Shown in pieces: positions 1 through 8,813 of a stretch of 64,000 nucleotides of DNA. The notes under the pieces are model-generated. The model saw only the letters and a program-made list of their open reading frames with translations, was not told the DNA's origin and ran no database searches. Position 1 is the first letter of the stretch; each line of letters starts with the position of its first letter. A program made the translations under genes and the position numbers. This DNA comes from Marinoscillum sp049115815 (lineage in GTDB: Bacteria; Bacteroidota; Bacteroidia; Cytophagales; Cyclobacteriaceae). The stretch is taken from the NCBI GenBank assembly GCA_049115815.1, contig JAGDZO010000006.1, positions 682,001 through 746,000 of the forward strand, read 5' to 3'.

Positions 1-1718
1 CTTCTTTTAAGGCTTTAGTAAAACAGGGCGTCCTGATTGAATGGAAAAAAACCATATCCCGTTTAGGTGATTTTGATGAACAACAATCCTTAAATATTCA
101 ATTGTCGAAAGCTCAGCAGGAAGCTAGAAACAACATTCTCACATCTTTTGAAAAGCATAACACGGTACTGCTTCACGGGGTAACAGGAAGTGGGAAAACG
201 GAGATTTTTATATCCTTGATTAAGGACATAATAGGTTCGGGTGGGCAAGTGCTTTACCTACTTCCTGAAATCGCATTGACTACTCAGATCATTAAGCGTT
301 TAGCTCTGGTTTTTGGTAGTCAATTTGCTGTTTTCCATTCCAAATACTCTGAAAACGAGAGAGTTGAAGTTTGGCAAAAAGTTCAATCTGGTGAATGTAA
401 CTTCATTGTTGGAGTGAGAAGCTCGATCTTTTTGCCATTCAATGATCTGTCATTGATCATAGTAGATGAAGAACATGAGGGATCTTTCAAGCAATATGAG
501 CCCTCTCCGAGATACCACGCTCGGGATTCAGCTATCTACCTAGCATCCTTGTTTCATGCCAAAACCCTGTTGGCCACAGCTACGCCCTCATTGGAAAGCT
601 ATCAGAACACCATGAACGGCAAATATGGTTTGGTAGAACTTAATGAACGATATAACAATGCACCTACTCCCAAGGTAGAATTTGCCAATCTGATCAAGGA
701 AAGAAAGCAAAAGAAAATCAAAGGGAACTTCACTTCGGTATTGCTCGATGCGATCGCCGAAACGATTGCTTCCGGCAAACAAGTCATCTTGTTTCAGAAC
801 AGAAGAGGTTATGCACCTTACCTCACTTGCTACAACTGTGGATATATTCCTAAATGCCCGCATTGCGATGTGAGTCTCACGTTTCACAGCTATCAAAATC
901 TCTTGGCTTGCCACTACTGCGGTCACAAATCGGATCACCCTGACAACTGCTTTCAGTGCAACTCGGAAGAAATGAAAAGCATGGGCTTTGGAACCGAGAA
1001 ATTGGAAGAAGAGCTACAAGCCCTTATGCCTGAAATCTCTATCAGGAGGATGGATCTGGATACAACGAGAAGCAAGTATGGATATCAGAAGATTATAGAC
1101 GAATTTGAATCAGGAGCCATCAATGTCTTGATAGGCACTCAAATGGTGTCGAAAGGTTTAGATTTTGGATCTGTCAACTTGGTGGGTGTTTTTGATGCTG
1201 ATAGAATGATTCATTTTCCAGACTTCAGGTCTCACGAAAGAGCATATCAGTTAATGCATCAGGTAAGCGGCCGGGCAGGTCGGCGAGTGGACGAAGGAAA
1301 AGTGATCATACAAACTACTGACCCAGATCAGCCTATCCTTCAGTATGTCAAAAATCAGGATTATCGAGCGTTTTATCGTTCTGAAATGATCGAAAGAGAA
1401 GCTTTCAGATACCCTCCTTTTTTCCGAATAATCAAGATAACGATCAAAGATTTTGACAAACAAATTGCTAGTAATGCAGCGCGCTTTTACGCGAGGGAAA
1501 TCACCGCGCAGTTAGGTTCACACCGGGTAATTGGTCCCGTAGAACCTATCATTGGCAAAATTCGAAATCAATATTTATTTGATATCACGGTGAAATTTGA
1601 AAAAGAGGGTTTGAATATTAAAGCTTTAAAGGAATTCCTCGTTACTTCGCGTAATATATTATTGGCTCAGCGGTTGTATAAAGGAGTCCGCTTGGTATTT
1701 GATGTAGATCCGGTTTAA
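1..1718 (+). CDS. priA: Primosomal protein N' (replication restart helicase PriA), 5'-truncated by window edge
   Basis: The frame is open from the left edge, so the N-terminal DNA-binding part (roughly 250 residues) lies outside the window; the 571 visible residues hold the helicase core. Seen in order: Walker A GVTGSGKTEIF, Walker B box DEEH, a zinc module with paired cysteines (CYNCGYIPKCPHC, later CHYCGH and CFQC), then helicase motifs GTQMVSKGLDF and QVSGRAGR, and the C-terminal PriA domain. PriA is a 3'-5' superfamily 2 helicase that reloads the replisome at stalled forks. The TTG at 102 is an internal codon, not a real start. The stop overlaps the next ATG by one base (TAATG), which suggests co-transcription with the lipoprotein gene downstream. 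Confidence 0.96.
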   Translation, partial: SFKALVKQGVLIEWKKTISRLGDFDEQQSLNIQLSKAQQEARNNILTSFEKHNTVLLHGVTGSGKTEIFISLIKDIIGSGGQVLYLLPEIALTTQIIKRLALVFGSQFAVFHSKYSENERVEVWQKVQSGECNFIVGVRSSIFLPFNDLSLIIVDEEHEGSFKQYEPSPRYHARDSAIYLASLFHAKTLLATATPSLESYQNTMNGKYGLVELNERYNNAPTPKVEFANLIKERKQKKIKGNFTSVLLDAIAETIASGKQVILFQNRRGYAPYLTCYNCGYIPKCPHCDVSLTFHSYQNLLACHYCGHKSDHPDNCFQCNSEEMKSMGFGTEKLEEELQALMPEISIRRMDLDTTRSKYGYQKIIDEFESGAINVLIGTQMVSKGLDFGSVNLVGVFDADRMIHFPDFRSHERAYQLMHQVSGRAGRRVDEGKVIIQTTDPDQPILQYVKNQDYRAFYRSEMIEREAFRYPPFFRIIKITIKDFDKQIASNAARFYAREITAQLGSHRVIGPVEPIIGKIRNQYLFDITVKFEKEGLNIKALKEFLVTSRNILLAQRLYKGVRLVFDVDPV

Positions 1719-2446
1719 TGAAACAAAGTCTTTTCATCGTATTTGGTTGGTTAATCTTAGCCAGTAGTTGTGATCCTTGCGATGACTGTGGAGAACCACT
1801 CTCCTACGACCCAACAGTGCAGGTAAAGTTCATCAATCAGGATAGCGCCAATGCTCTGAATTCGCTATCAAGCGCACTCAATGATTCGATAGACTCAACC
1901 AATAGCTTGATTACCTACTATAGCGATTCCATAAAGGTCATGCAAGACTCGCTTGAAATCATAGACACATTGGTAGCCGCAGGGCTATCTGAGTATATCC
2001 CAGTTCAATCAACCTTCAATGAACGAATCTTAGAATTTGAGACATCCGTGATTGCTGCACAAGCAATCAGAATCCTATTGGATTCCATAGATGACGAATA
2101 TCAAGCTACGTTATCAACAATTAATAATGGATCTGTTCAACTTCAAAATGTCACCTTATTAGAAAACGGAGCAGTTGCTGTTTTCGAAGATTCTATGACT
2201 TTGTTTTCCCTACCATTGTTATTTGAAAATGGATTGACTCAAACTACTTTTGAAATTACCATAGACGGTAATAAGTACAATTTATCCTTTGCTTACGAAA
2301 GGTCAGAAAGCATAGACGAATATAGACGAGCACGAATTACAGCATTCAACCTTGATACCGTTTCGCATACTTTCGATTCCTTAACCGTATCTTGCGCCAC
2401 ATCACAATGCATCAGCGATGAAACGACTGTTACTGCATATTTTTAG
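1718..2446 (+). CDS. Secreted lipoprotein, DUF6452-like
   Basis: The protein starts with a lipoprotein signal peptide, lipobox LASSC with the acylated Cys near residue 18, followed by a cysteine cluster (CDPCDDC). The middle (about residues 40-130) is rich in S, D, L and I and may form a coiled coil; the C-terminal third looks beta-rich and has two more cysteines (CATSQC). From memory, small Cys-rich lipoproteins of the DUF6452 type sit next to DUF6048 outer-membrane proteins in Bacteroidota, and the next gene fits that pairing; the family names are inference. It overlaps priA by one base and the following gene by 29 bases, so the trio is probably one operon. No enzymatic motif is visible. 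Confidence 0.8.
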   Translation: MKQSLFIVFGWLILASSCDPCDDCGEPLSYDPTVQVKFINQDSANALNSLSSALNDSIDSTNSLITYYSDSIKVMQDSLEIIDTLVAAGLSEYIPVQSTFNERILEFETSVIAAQAIRILLDSIDDEYQATLSTINNGSVQLQNVTLLENGAVAVFEDSMTLFSLPLLFENGLTQTTFEITIDGNKYNLSFAYERSESIDEYRRARITAFNLDTVSHTFDSLTVSCATSQCISDETTVTAYF

Positions 2447-3167
2447 TTTGCTTTTGGCTACCTACGCCTTAGCTCAGACTGATTCGCTTATGATTCAAGC
2501 GGATACAGTTGTGGTATCTGCGGCAGATACACTGGCTTTCGATGAAAGTGAGGTTCCCCAGAAAGCCAAGTTTGTAAGACCAGAAGTTAGTTTTGACTAT
2601 GGAAAAGGTGCTCTAACGGCATTGAACATTGAGAAAAGACTTGAGGCCGGTCTGGCATTGGTTTTCTTCGATCATTACTATCTGATAGCAGAAGCCGGCA
2701 CAGCTGATTTGCAACCCAGAACAGCCATTACTAACGGTTCGTATTCATCAGCGGGAGACTACTTCAGAGCTGGAGGGGGATATCAAGGTGAGATCACTGC
2801 CAATAGTCGATTGGGCTTTGGGGCACGCTATGCGCTATGCCAGTATGAGGACGAAGGAGTTGGCAGATTTACGAGCACAAGTGGAGTGCAGTCAGATCCT
2901 ACGACTCAGTTCAAAAGAACAAACTTAGAGGCACGATGGGTAGAGTTAGTTTTACATTCCGAAAGCGACCTTCGACTCAACAGAAGCAATCCTCAAGCAA
3001 GAATCAATCGACTCTTCTCCCTCGGGTTTCATCTAAGAATGAGATTCCTCGCTACTTATGACAGGTTCTCAGACAATGAAATCTTTGCCATCCCAGGATA
3101 TGGTAGAACTTCCAACACCCCCAACCTGGCATTGAACCTCTATATCAAGTTCAATCCATTCAGATAA
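2418..3167 (+). CDS. Putative outer-membrane beta-barrel protein, DUF6048-like
   Basis: A 249-residue protein with a clear Sec signal peptide ending in ALAQ near residue 20. The mature part has alternating hydrophobic/polar strands, many Gly/Tyr/Phe residues and ends in an aromatic/basic tail (IKFNPFR), the pattern of a small outer-membrane barrel. The start lies 29 bases inside the preceding lipoprotein gene in another frame, so translation is likely coupled; a frameshifted single gene is unlikely because this ORF has its own signal peptide. Family assignment to DUF6048 is from memory of gene neighbourhood and length and is not proven here. Confidence 0.78.
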   Translation: MKRLLLHIFSLLLATYALAQTDSLMIQADTVVVSAADTLAFDESEVPQKAKFVRPEVSFDYGKGALTALNIEKRLEAGLALVFFDHYYLIAEAGTADLQPRTAITNGSYSSAGDYFRAGGGYQGEITANSRLGFGARYALCQYEDEGVGRFTSTSGVQSDPTTQFKRTNLEARWVELVLHSESDLRLNRSNPQARINRLFSLGFHLRMRFLATYDRFSDNEIFAIPGYGRTSNTPNLALNLYIKFNPFR

Positions 3168-3295
3168 TTCCTCCATTCAGCAATTAATTCACCAATTACG
3201 GTAAAGAAATCTAGGCTCAACGGGTTTCAAAAAATGAATTGAAATATATTAGCAGAATCAAATTATAAAGTTCCTAGCTAGCATAAAGGATACAT

Positions 3296-4099
3296 ATGAT
3301 TTCAAGAATAATCAAAATTTTTACCAACGAATGGCTCATAATCACAGCCATTTTAGGCAATTCTGTCCTACTATTTATTCTTGGCTATGAGGAGTTTCAT
3401 TCAAATTCTTTACTAGCAATTATCGATCACGGATTTACCATCTTCTTCATTTTGGAGGTATTGGTAAAAGTCGCTCTGAATGGTTGGAAAAGTTACATCT
3501 CTGATTCATGGAATAAATTTGATTTTATCCTAGTTGCCATTTCGATTCCTTCGATTTTTGAAATGATAATTCATATTCCTGACATGTCTTACTTGTTGGT
3601 ATTCAGACTGTTAAGGGTGATGAGAATCTTGAGATTTATGCGATTCATTCCTAACATCACCAGGATGATGGAAGGAATTGCAAGGGCTTTTAGAGCTTCA
3701 ATATTTGTGTTTGCGGCTTTAGTGATTTACAATATTCTTTTGGCTGTTTTGAGTAGCCACTTATTCAGAAATGAAGCCCCTGAGATGTTCGGGGATCCGC
3801 TCATTTCGCTTTACTCTATCTTCCAAGTCTTTACTCTTGAGGGTTGGAATGAGATTCCTTCCACCATAATCGCCAATGCAGATCCGGAAAGCTGGAAGCC
3901 CCTACTCACTAGGCTCTTCTTCTTCGTGGTTGTATTGACTGGAGGTATCTTCGGAATGTCCATCATGAATGCCATTTTCGTGGATGAAATGGTGATGGAT
4001 AATAATGAAGGCTTAGAAAGTAAAGTTGACGAATTGAGTGACAAACTAGATAAATTGATTGCTCAGAATGAAAGTAATCAACCCCCTACCCAAGAATAA
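3296..4099 (+). CDS. Single-domain voltage-gated cation channel (ion transporter family)
   Basis: A 267-residue six-helix channel subunit. S1 to S3 cover about residues 12-92. S4 carries five arginines at three-residue spacing (R104, R107, R110, R113, R116). The pore segment has filter TLEGWN at residues 180-185, followed by S6 (about 205-230) and a short C-terminal heptad coiled coil (about 236-258), as in tetrameric NaChBac-type channels. Characterised bacterial sodium channels usually read TLESW, so the Gly at 183 may alter selectivity; ion preference cannot be deduced. An AAAGGA ribosome site lies six bases before the ATG. It is monocistronic, with its stop directly abutting the stop of surE on the other strand. 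Confidence 0.93.
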   Translation: MISRIIKIFTNEWLIITAILGNSVLLFILGYEEFHSNSLLAIIDHGFTIFFILEVLVKVALNGWKSYISDSWNKFDFILVAISIPSIFEMIIHIPDMSYLLVFRLLRVMRILRFMRFIPNITRMMEGIARAFRASIFVFAALVIYNILLAVLSSHLFRNEAPEMFGDPLISLYSIFQVFTLEGWNEIPSTIIANADPESWKPLLTRLFFFVVVLTGGIFGMSIMNAIFVDEMVMDNNEGLESKVDELSDKLDKLIAQNESNQPPTQE

Positions 4100-4873
4100 T
4101 TAAAGATTCCATTCATCATTGATTTGACGAATAGCATGGTGACCTGTTAGATCAAATTGACAAGGAACGATTGAGACGTAATTGTTGGCAATGGCCCATT
4201 CGTCATTATCCTCACCTTTGTCGTGATTCACGAAATTACCCACCATCCAAAAATACCTCCTGCCATTCGGGTCTATGCGCTGATCAAACTCCTCCTCCCA
4301 CCTTGCATTGGCTTGTCTACAAAGTTTGACCCCTTTCAATGGTGCCTTTTGCTCTGTTGGGAAATTTACATTTAAGGCTATTCCTTTTGGGATTCCTTTA
4401 TCAAGTGCTTCCCTACATATATTTTGAATATACTCATCCACATGATCCAGTGAAGCCTCAGTATCAAAATCACAAAGAGAAAAACCGATGGCCGGGGTAC
4501 CTTCTATAGCAGCTTCAATAGCCGCACTCATGGTACCTGAATACAATACGCTGATGGAAGTATTACTTCCGTGGTTGATTCCGCTCACCACCAAATCAGG
4601 TTTTCTGTCTTTCAAGATGTGATGTTTTGCCAATTTCACACAGTCGGCAGGTGTCCCACTGCATTCGAAAGCCGATATTTCTTCACCAAAGATTCTATTC
4701 TCTTTCAACCTCAGGGTATCTCCTACAGTGATGGCATGTCCCATTCCAGACTGTGGAGAATCTGGCGCTACGACCAGTACCTCCCCAATTTTCTCCATCT
4801 GCTCTACAAGTTTTCTGATTCCTCTGGAGGTGATACCATCATCATTGGTAACTAAAATAAGTGGTTGGGACAT
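4100..4873 (-). CDS. surE: 5'/3'-nucleotidase SurE
   Basis: A 257-residue member of the SurE acid phosphatase family, which hydrolyses nucleoside 5'- and 3'-monophosphates using a divalent metal. The N-terminal motif LVTNDDGI supplies the metal-binding Asp pair (D11, D12), and SGINHGSNTSISVLYSGT is the conserved Asn/Ser loop. Length matches the family (about 250 residues). The gene is the last of the leftward set with the secreted protein gene and ribBA; only two bases separate it from the gene upstream. Its stop codon touches the stop of the channel gene on the opposite strand, leaving no room for a separate terminator. Confidence 0.96.
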   Translation of the reverse strand: MSQPLILVTNDDGITSRGIRKLVEQMEKIGEVLVVAPDSPQSGMGHAITVGDTLRLKENRIFGEEISAFECSGTPADCVKLAKHHILKDRKPDLVVSGINHGSNTSISVLYSGTMSAAIEAAIEGTPAIGFSLCDFDTEASLDHVDEYIQNICREALDKGIPKGIALNVNFPTEQKAPLKGVKLCRQANARWEEEFDQRIDPNGRRYFWMVGNFVNHDKGEDNDEWAIANNYVSIVPCQFDLTGHHAIRQINDEWNL

Positions 4874-4875
4874 AA

Positions 4876-5481
4876 CTATAGTGAGTTGTAAAATGCAGTG
4901 ATACGAATCAAATCTCGAATATCTTCGATCTGCATTCTGTTATTTTTAATAAACTTCTTGACATCATTTTGGTGCTTAGACATGATCACCATCAGGTCTG
5001 CTTTTTTACCCGTGAAGCGTTTGATATTTCCTCGCTTGTCTAAAAAGTAAAAGACATATTTCACGCTGCTTCGTACATATCCTCCTCCTCCCCAATAGGC
5101 AGAAGTATTATTCACTGTCTCCTGAACTATAGACTCTCTAGATAGCAATGATAGAGGCCCTTCATAAAGCACTTCAAAGATCACAGGTACTTTATAGTCG
5201 CTGGATACATTGTAAGGGATAGAGTAAAACTGTCTGTAGTTGTCTACTACATTGTCAAAGATCTGGAAGTAAAATACTTTATGGCTGCTGTAAGTCTGGA
5301 CTACTTTAGATCTGATCAATTGGACGATATTGGCCTCCAAATCATACTTCAACAATCCTCGGATCGTATCACCATCAGTATTGACCAAATATCCATCGTG
5401 CCATGTTTCAGAAGAAAACTCCTGAGAATGAGCCTTAACGGCGAATGACAAAACGACAACCAAGAAAACAAATCTTCTCAT
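4876..5481 (-). CDS. Conserved secreted protein of unknown function
   Basis: A 201-residue protein with an N-terminal Sec signal peptide ending near AHSQ (residue 20). The mature part opens with a DGYLVNTDGDTIRGLLKYD segment that I associate with many Bacteroidota secreted proteins of about 200 residues, followed by beta-strand-like stretches with many Tyr/Phe/Val. The last 50 residues are more basic and probably helical. No catalytic motif or lipobox is visible, so a periplasmic or surface location is the best guess. It lies between ribBA (six bases upstream) and surE (two bases downstream) and is presumably co-transcribed with them. Confidence 0.8.
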   Translation of the reverse strand: MRRFVFLVVVLSFAVKAHSQEFSSETWHDGYLVNTDGDTIRGLLKYDLEANIVQLIRSKVVQTYSSHKVFYFQIFDNVVDNYRQFYSIPYNVSSDYKVPVIFEVLYEGPLSLLSRESIVQETVNNTSAYWGGGGYVRSSVKYVFYFLDKRGNIKRFTGKKADLMVIMSKHQNDVKKFIKNNRMQIEDIRDLIRITAFYNSL

Positions 5482-5487
5482 ATATGG

Positions 5488-6702
5488 CTATTTAAGAATC
5501 TCGTGCCCCATCTTATCTCTTTTCGTTTCGAGATATTTCTTATTGTGAACATTAGGAGTCACTTCAATAGCTATATTCTCTACAATTTCTAAGCCATACC
5601 CCATCAATCCTACTCTCTTTTTAGGGTTATTGGTGATTAATTTCAATTTAGTCACACCCATCTTACGCAAGATCTGAGCTCCTACGCCGTAATCACGTTG
5701 ATCCATATCAAACCCAAGTTCTAAGTTGGCCTGAACAGTGTCCATTCCTTGTTCTTGTAGCTTGTATGCCCTTAGCTTATTAACTAGTCCTATTCCTCGA
5801 CCTTCCTGATTCATGTAAAGCACTATTCCTTTGCCAGCATCCTCTACCATCTGCATGGCACTGTGAAGCTGATTGCCGCAATCGCATCTGTAGGACCCAA
5901 AGATATCTCCTGTAACACACGATGAATGCACCCGAACCATTACTGGCTCTCCCTCTTCCCATTCCCCTTTGTACAGCGCCAAATGGGTCTCTCCTGTATT
6001 ATCTTGTTTAAAGGCCTTCAGTTTGAACAAACCATGTTCTGTAGGCATATCCACAGTGATCTCTTCTGTCACCAAGGACTCCTGTTCCATCCGATAAGCG
6101 ATCAAATCTTTGATCGATACCAATTTCAAATTGAACTTATCAGCTATGATTCTAAGATCAGGCAAGCGGGCCATATTGCCATCTTCCTTCAATATCTCTA
6201 CCAACACACCAGCAGGTTGTAATCCAGCAAGACGAGAAAAATCTACTGCTGCTTCAGTATGTCCCGTTCTTCTCAGCACTCCTCCTTGTTTCGCTTTTAG
6301 CGGAAAAATATGCCCTGGTCTACCTAGATCTTCAGGGCGAGTATTGGGATCAACTAAAGCTTGTATGGTTTTTGAACGATCCGAAGTACTGATTCCTGTG
6401 GAGGTTCCTTCACTGATCAGATCCACAGATACTGTAAACGGGGTTTCGTGGAGTGCCGTGTTCTTGCCCACCATCAGTTCGAGTCCAAGCTCTTCGCATC
6501 GTTCTTCCAGTATCGCAGCACATATCAATCCTCGTCCTTCCTTGGCCATAAAATTGACTATCTCGGACGTGATTTTTTCCGCTGCACAGATGAAATCGCC
6601 TTCATTTTCACGATCCTCATCGTCCACCACAATGATGACTTCTCCGTTTTTAACTGCTTCTATGGCTTCTTCTATGGGGTCTAATAGTTGATCTTGATTC
6701 AT
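5488..6702 (-). CDS. ribBA: Bifunctional DHBP synthase / GTP cyclohydrolase II (riboflavin synthesis)
   Basis: A 404-residue fusion that supplies both precursors of riboflavin. The N-terminal half (about 1-205) is 3,4-dihydroxy-2-butanone 4-phosphate synthase, recognisable by VDDEDRENEGDF and the loop RRTGHTEAAVD. The C-terminal half is GTP cyclohydrolase II, with the zinc cysteines in SSCVTGDIFGSYRCDCG (near residue 261 onward) and the NQEGRGIGL motif. Both active sites look intact. Only 28 bases separate it from dnaG upstream, too short for an FMN riboswitch, so it is probably expressed from the dnaG side or an internal promoter. Confidence 0.97.
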   Translation of the reverse strand: MNQDQLLDPIEEAIEAVKNGEVIIVVDDEDRENEGDFICAAEKITSEIVNFMAKEGRGLICAAILEERCEELGLELMVGKNTALHETPFTVSVDLISEGTSTGISTSDRSKTIQALVDPNTRPEDLGRPGHIFPLKAKQGGVLRRTGHTEAAVDFSRLAGLQPAGVLVEILKEDGNMARLPDLRIIADKFNLKLVSIKDLIAYRMEQESLVTEEITVDMPTEHGLFKLKAFKQDNTGETHLALYKGEWEEGEPVMVRVHSSCVTGDIFGSYRCDCGNQLHSAMQMVEDAGKGIVLYMNQEGRGIGLVNKLRAYKLQEQGMDTVQANLELGFDMDQRDYGVGAQILRKMGVTKLKLITNNPKKRVGLMGYGLEIVENIAIEVTPNVHNKKYLETKRDKMGHEILK

Positions 6703-6730
6703 TAGGGTGTTATTTACAGTTTTATTGTTG

Positions 6731-8665
6731 TCACTTCACAGTAACGTTTCCTAGTATTTTGGCGAGGCTCATTTCAATGCCCTTGAGACCATTGATTTCG
6801 TCCAGCACTTCATCTATTTCGTCTTCATCCTTCAATTCCTTGAGTTTTCCGTTTTCTACTTCAATTAGGTGTTGAACTATACGGAATTTCAGTCTAAGAA
6901 TATTGGAATAAGATACATCTCGCAAATGCTCAACCTCTTTAGGTACAAGTATTTGAAATTTCTTTTCCCAGTTCTCACTGACCTCATGTTTGGTAGTCAT
7001 CAAATTGACTACTTCTTGTTTTATTTTTTCAGAACCATTTTCGAGCAGATAAGTTCCGTCGATGATCACTCCCTCACTAAGTTTGGTTTTAAATACCTCA
7101 AGAATCTCCTTATAAATTGGGTTGGTAAACTGCACCTCTTCTATTTCCTTCAAAAAATAGGAGATCAATTCTTGATTGTCCAGTTCCTGATTCTTTACTT
7201 CATTCTTACCATAGTTGACCAATACCCTAATGCTCTCCTTCTCCTGCAGCTCTATGATTTTAACAATATCAACTCCTTCAATATCTGTAGGTTGCGCTAT
7301 GACAATGTCTTGAGTAGACACAAAAGAGCTTTGGTAGTCTGGCTTTGCCTTATCTTGATTCTCTTGAATCAAAATCTTGTTTTGCTCCGCAACTAAGACA
7401 GATTCATTAATACCCAAGAGATCGCTACATTCCTTTAGATAGACTGTACGCTTTACAGGATCATCTATCTTGGTAATGGTGCGAACAATATCTTTTATGA
7501 GGGCAGCTTTTTTTACAGGGTCTTGATTGGCTTCATTGAGAAAAAGCTTGGTTTTGAATCTTATAATATCTTGTGACTCACTTTCGATATAATGAGCAAA
7601 CCCACTCGCGCCCAGCTGTTTAGCATAGCTGTCAGGATCTTCACCTTCAGGCAAAGCAACAGCACGGACATTCAGACCACCAGCTAGCAGCATATCGATT
7701 CCACGAATCGAAGCTCTGATTCCTGCGGCATCTCCATCAAAAATCACCGTAACGTTTTCGGAAAATCGCTTTAGTAATTTGATTTGATCTTCAGTAAGTG
7801 CTGTTCCCGAGGAGGAAACCACATTTTTAATGCCTACCTGATGCATCGAAATCACATCTGTATAGCCTTCTACAAGAAAGACATTGTCATCCTTCCTTAT
7901 TTGTTGCTTAGCCTGATAGAGACCGTAAAGAACCTTACTCTTATTGTAAAGGTCAGTTTCGGGACTATTGAGGTATTTTGGTTGCTTCTTATCGTTGACC
8001 AAGATTCGCGCTCCAAAAGCGACCACCTTGCCAGACACATTATGGATCGGAAACATCACCCTATTCCTAAAGCGATCGTAGACCTTCCCTTCTTCCTTTT
8101 TGATAATCAAGCCGGCTTCCTCAAGCAATTCCTGACGGTATCCTTTTTCTGTGGCTTTGGTCAACAAATGATCCCAAGAGCTTAAGGTGTAACCGAGCTC
8201 AAATTCTTTAATCGATTCCTCGGAAACTTGTCTTTCCTTAAAATAACTGAGACCGATGGATTGACCCTCTTCGTGCTCCCATAGAAGATCCTTATAAAGG
8301 TCCTTCGCATAGTTCATCAGTATGAAAAGTGAATCGCGCTTGTTTTGAGCTTCTTGAGCCTCATCCGATTGCTGATCCTCAACTACCTCAATGCCATATT
8401 TCTTGGCCAGGTACCTCAGGGCCTCCACGTAAGAAAGCCCATCAATTTCCATGACAAATGTGATCGAATCGCCTCCCTTGCCACTACTAAAATCTTTGAA
8501 AATCCCTTTTGAAGGCACCACGTAAAACGAAGGGGTCTTTTCTGAGGCAAATGGGCTGAGTGCCTTATAGCTTGATCCAGATCGTTTTAATGTTAGATAA
8601 TCGCCAACCACCTCCAGGATATCCATCCGGGTTTTTATTTCTTCAATAGTAGCAGGGCTTATCAT
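6731..8665 (-). CDS. dnaG: DNA primase DnaG, zinc ligands lost
   Basis: A 644-residue primase that makes RNA primers for DNA replication. The N-terminal zinc-ribbon fold is recognisable (KALSPFASEKTPSFYV, then FKDFSSGKGGDSITF), but the four usual ligands Cys-His-Cys-Cys are replaced by S37, A40, D58 and S61. The TOPRIM catalytic core follows with VEGYTDV (about 265), SSGTAL and the acidic IFDGDAAG motif; the C-terminal DnaB-binding region is divergent. I recall comparable ligand loss in other Bacteroidota primases, so this probably is not a defect. It heads a leftward block with ribBA and diverges from mrp. Confidence 0.97.
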   Translation of the reverse strand: MISPATIEEIKTRMDILEVVGDYLTLKRSGSSYKALSPFASEKTPSFYVVPSKGIFKDFSSGKGGDSITFVMEIDGLSYVEALRYLAKKYGIEVVEDQQSDEAQEAQNKRDSLFILMNYAKDLYKDLLWEHEEGQSIGLSYFKERQVSEESIKEFELGYTLSSWDHLLTKATEKGYRQELLEEAGLIIKKEEGKVYDRFRNRVMFPIHNVSGKVVAFGARILVNDKKQPKYLNSPETDLYNKSKVLYGLYQAKQQIRKDDNVFLVEGYTDVISMHQVGIKNVVSSSGTALTEDQIKLLKRFSENVTVIFDGDAAGIRASIRGIDMLLAGGLNVRAVALPEGEDPDSYAKQLGASGFAHYIESESQDIIRFKTKLFLNEANQDPVKKAALIKDIVRTITKIDDPVKRTVYLKECSDLLGINESVLVAEQNKILIQENQDKAKPDYQSSFVSTQDIVIAQPTDIEGVDIVKIIELQEKESIRVLVNYGKNEVKNQELDNQELISYFLKEIEEVQFTNPIYKEILEVFKTKLSEGVIIDGTYLLENGSEKIKQEVVNLMTTKHEVSENWEKKFQILVPKEVEHLRDVSYSNILRLKFRIVQHLIEVENGKLKELKDEDEIDEVLDEINGLKGIEMSLAKILGNVTVK

Positions 8666-8760
8666 AAAATTGGTTCGAGATCTGATGCTGTGATCTAAAT
8701 CACAAATCTAGTAACAAGTCAAAACTATTTGCGCCATTAACGACTTATTCATGAGTACTT

Positions 8761-8768
8761 TAAGTTTG
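8761..8768 (+). promoter_or_regulatory. Candidate -7 element for mrp
   Basis: The octamer TAAGTTTG matches the Bacteroidota -7 consensus TAnnTTTG and lies 45 bases before the chosen mrp ATG, a plausible leader length. No convincing TTTG -33 box sits at the right distance, so this is a weak call. Confidence 0.25.
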
Positions 8769-8813
8769 CTATGAAGTACGCCTTGATTAACATTGCAGGA
8801 ACAATCTCAGGAC

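Noticed and set aside
1718..3167. Possible frameshift splitting one gene into two (29-base overlap)
   Set aside because: Each ORF has its own signal peptide, one lipoprotein-type and one Sec-type, so they are two genes.
6110..6691. 193-codon open frame on the plus strand inside ribBA
   Set aside because: Fully antisense to a gene with intact motifs; Ser/Pro-rich translation typical of a shadow frame.
6703..6730. Possible FMN riboswitch before ribBA
   Set aside because: Only 28 bases separate dnaG and ribBA, far too short for the element.
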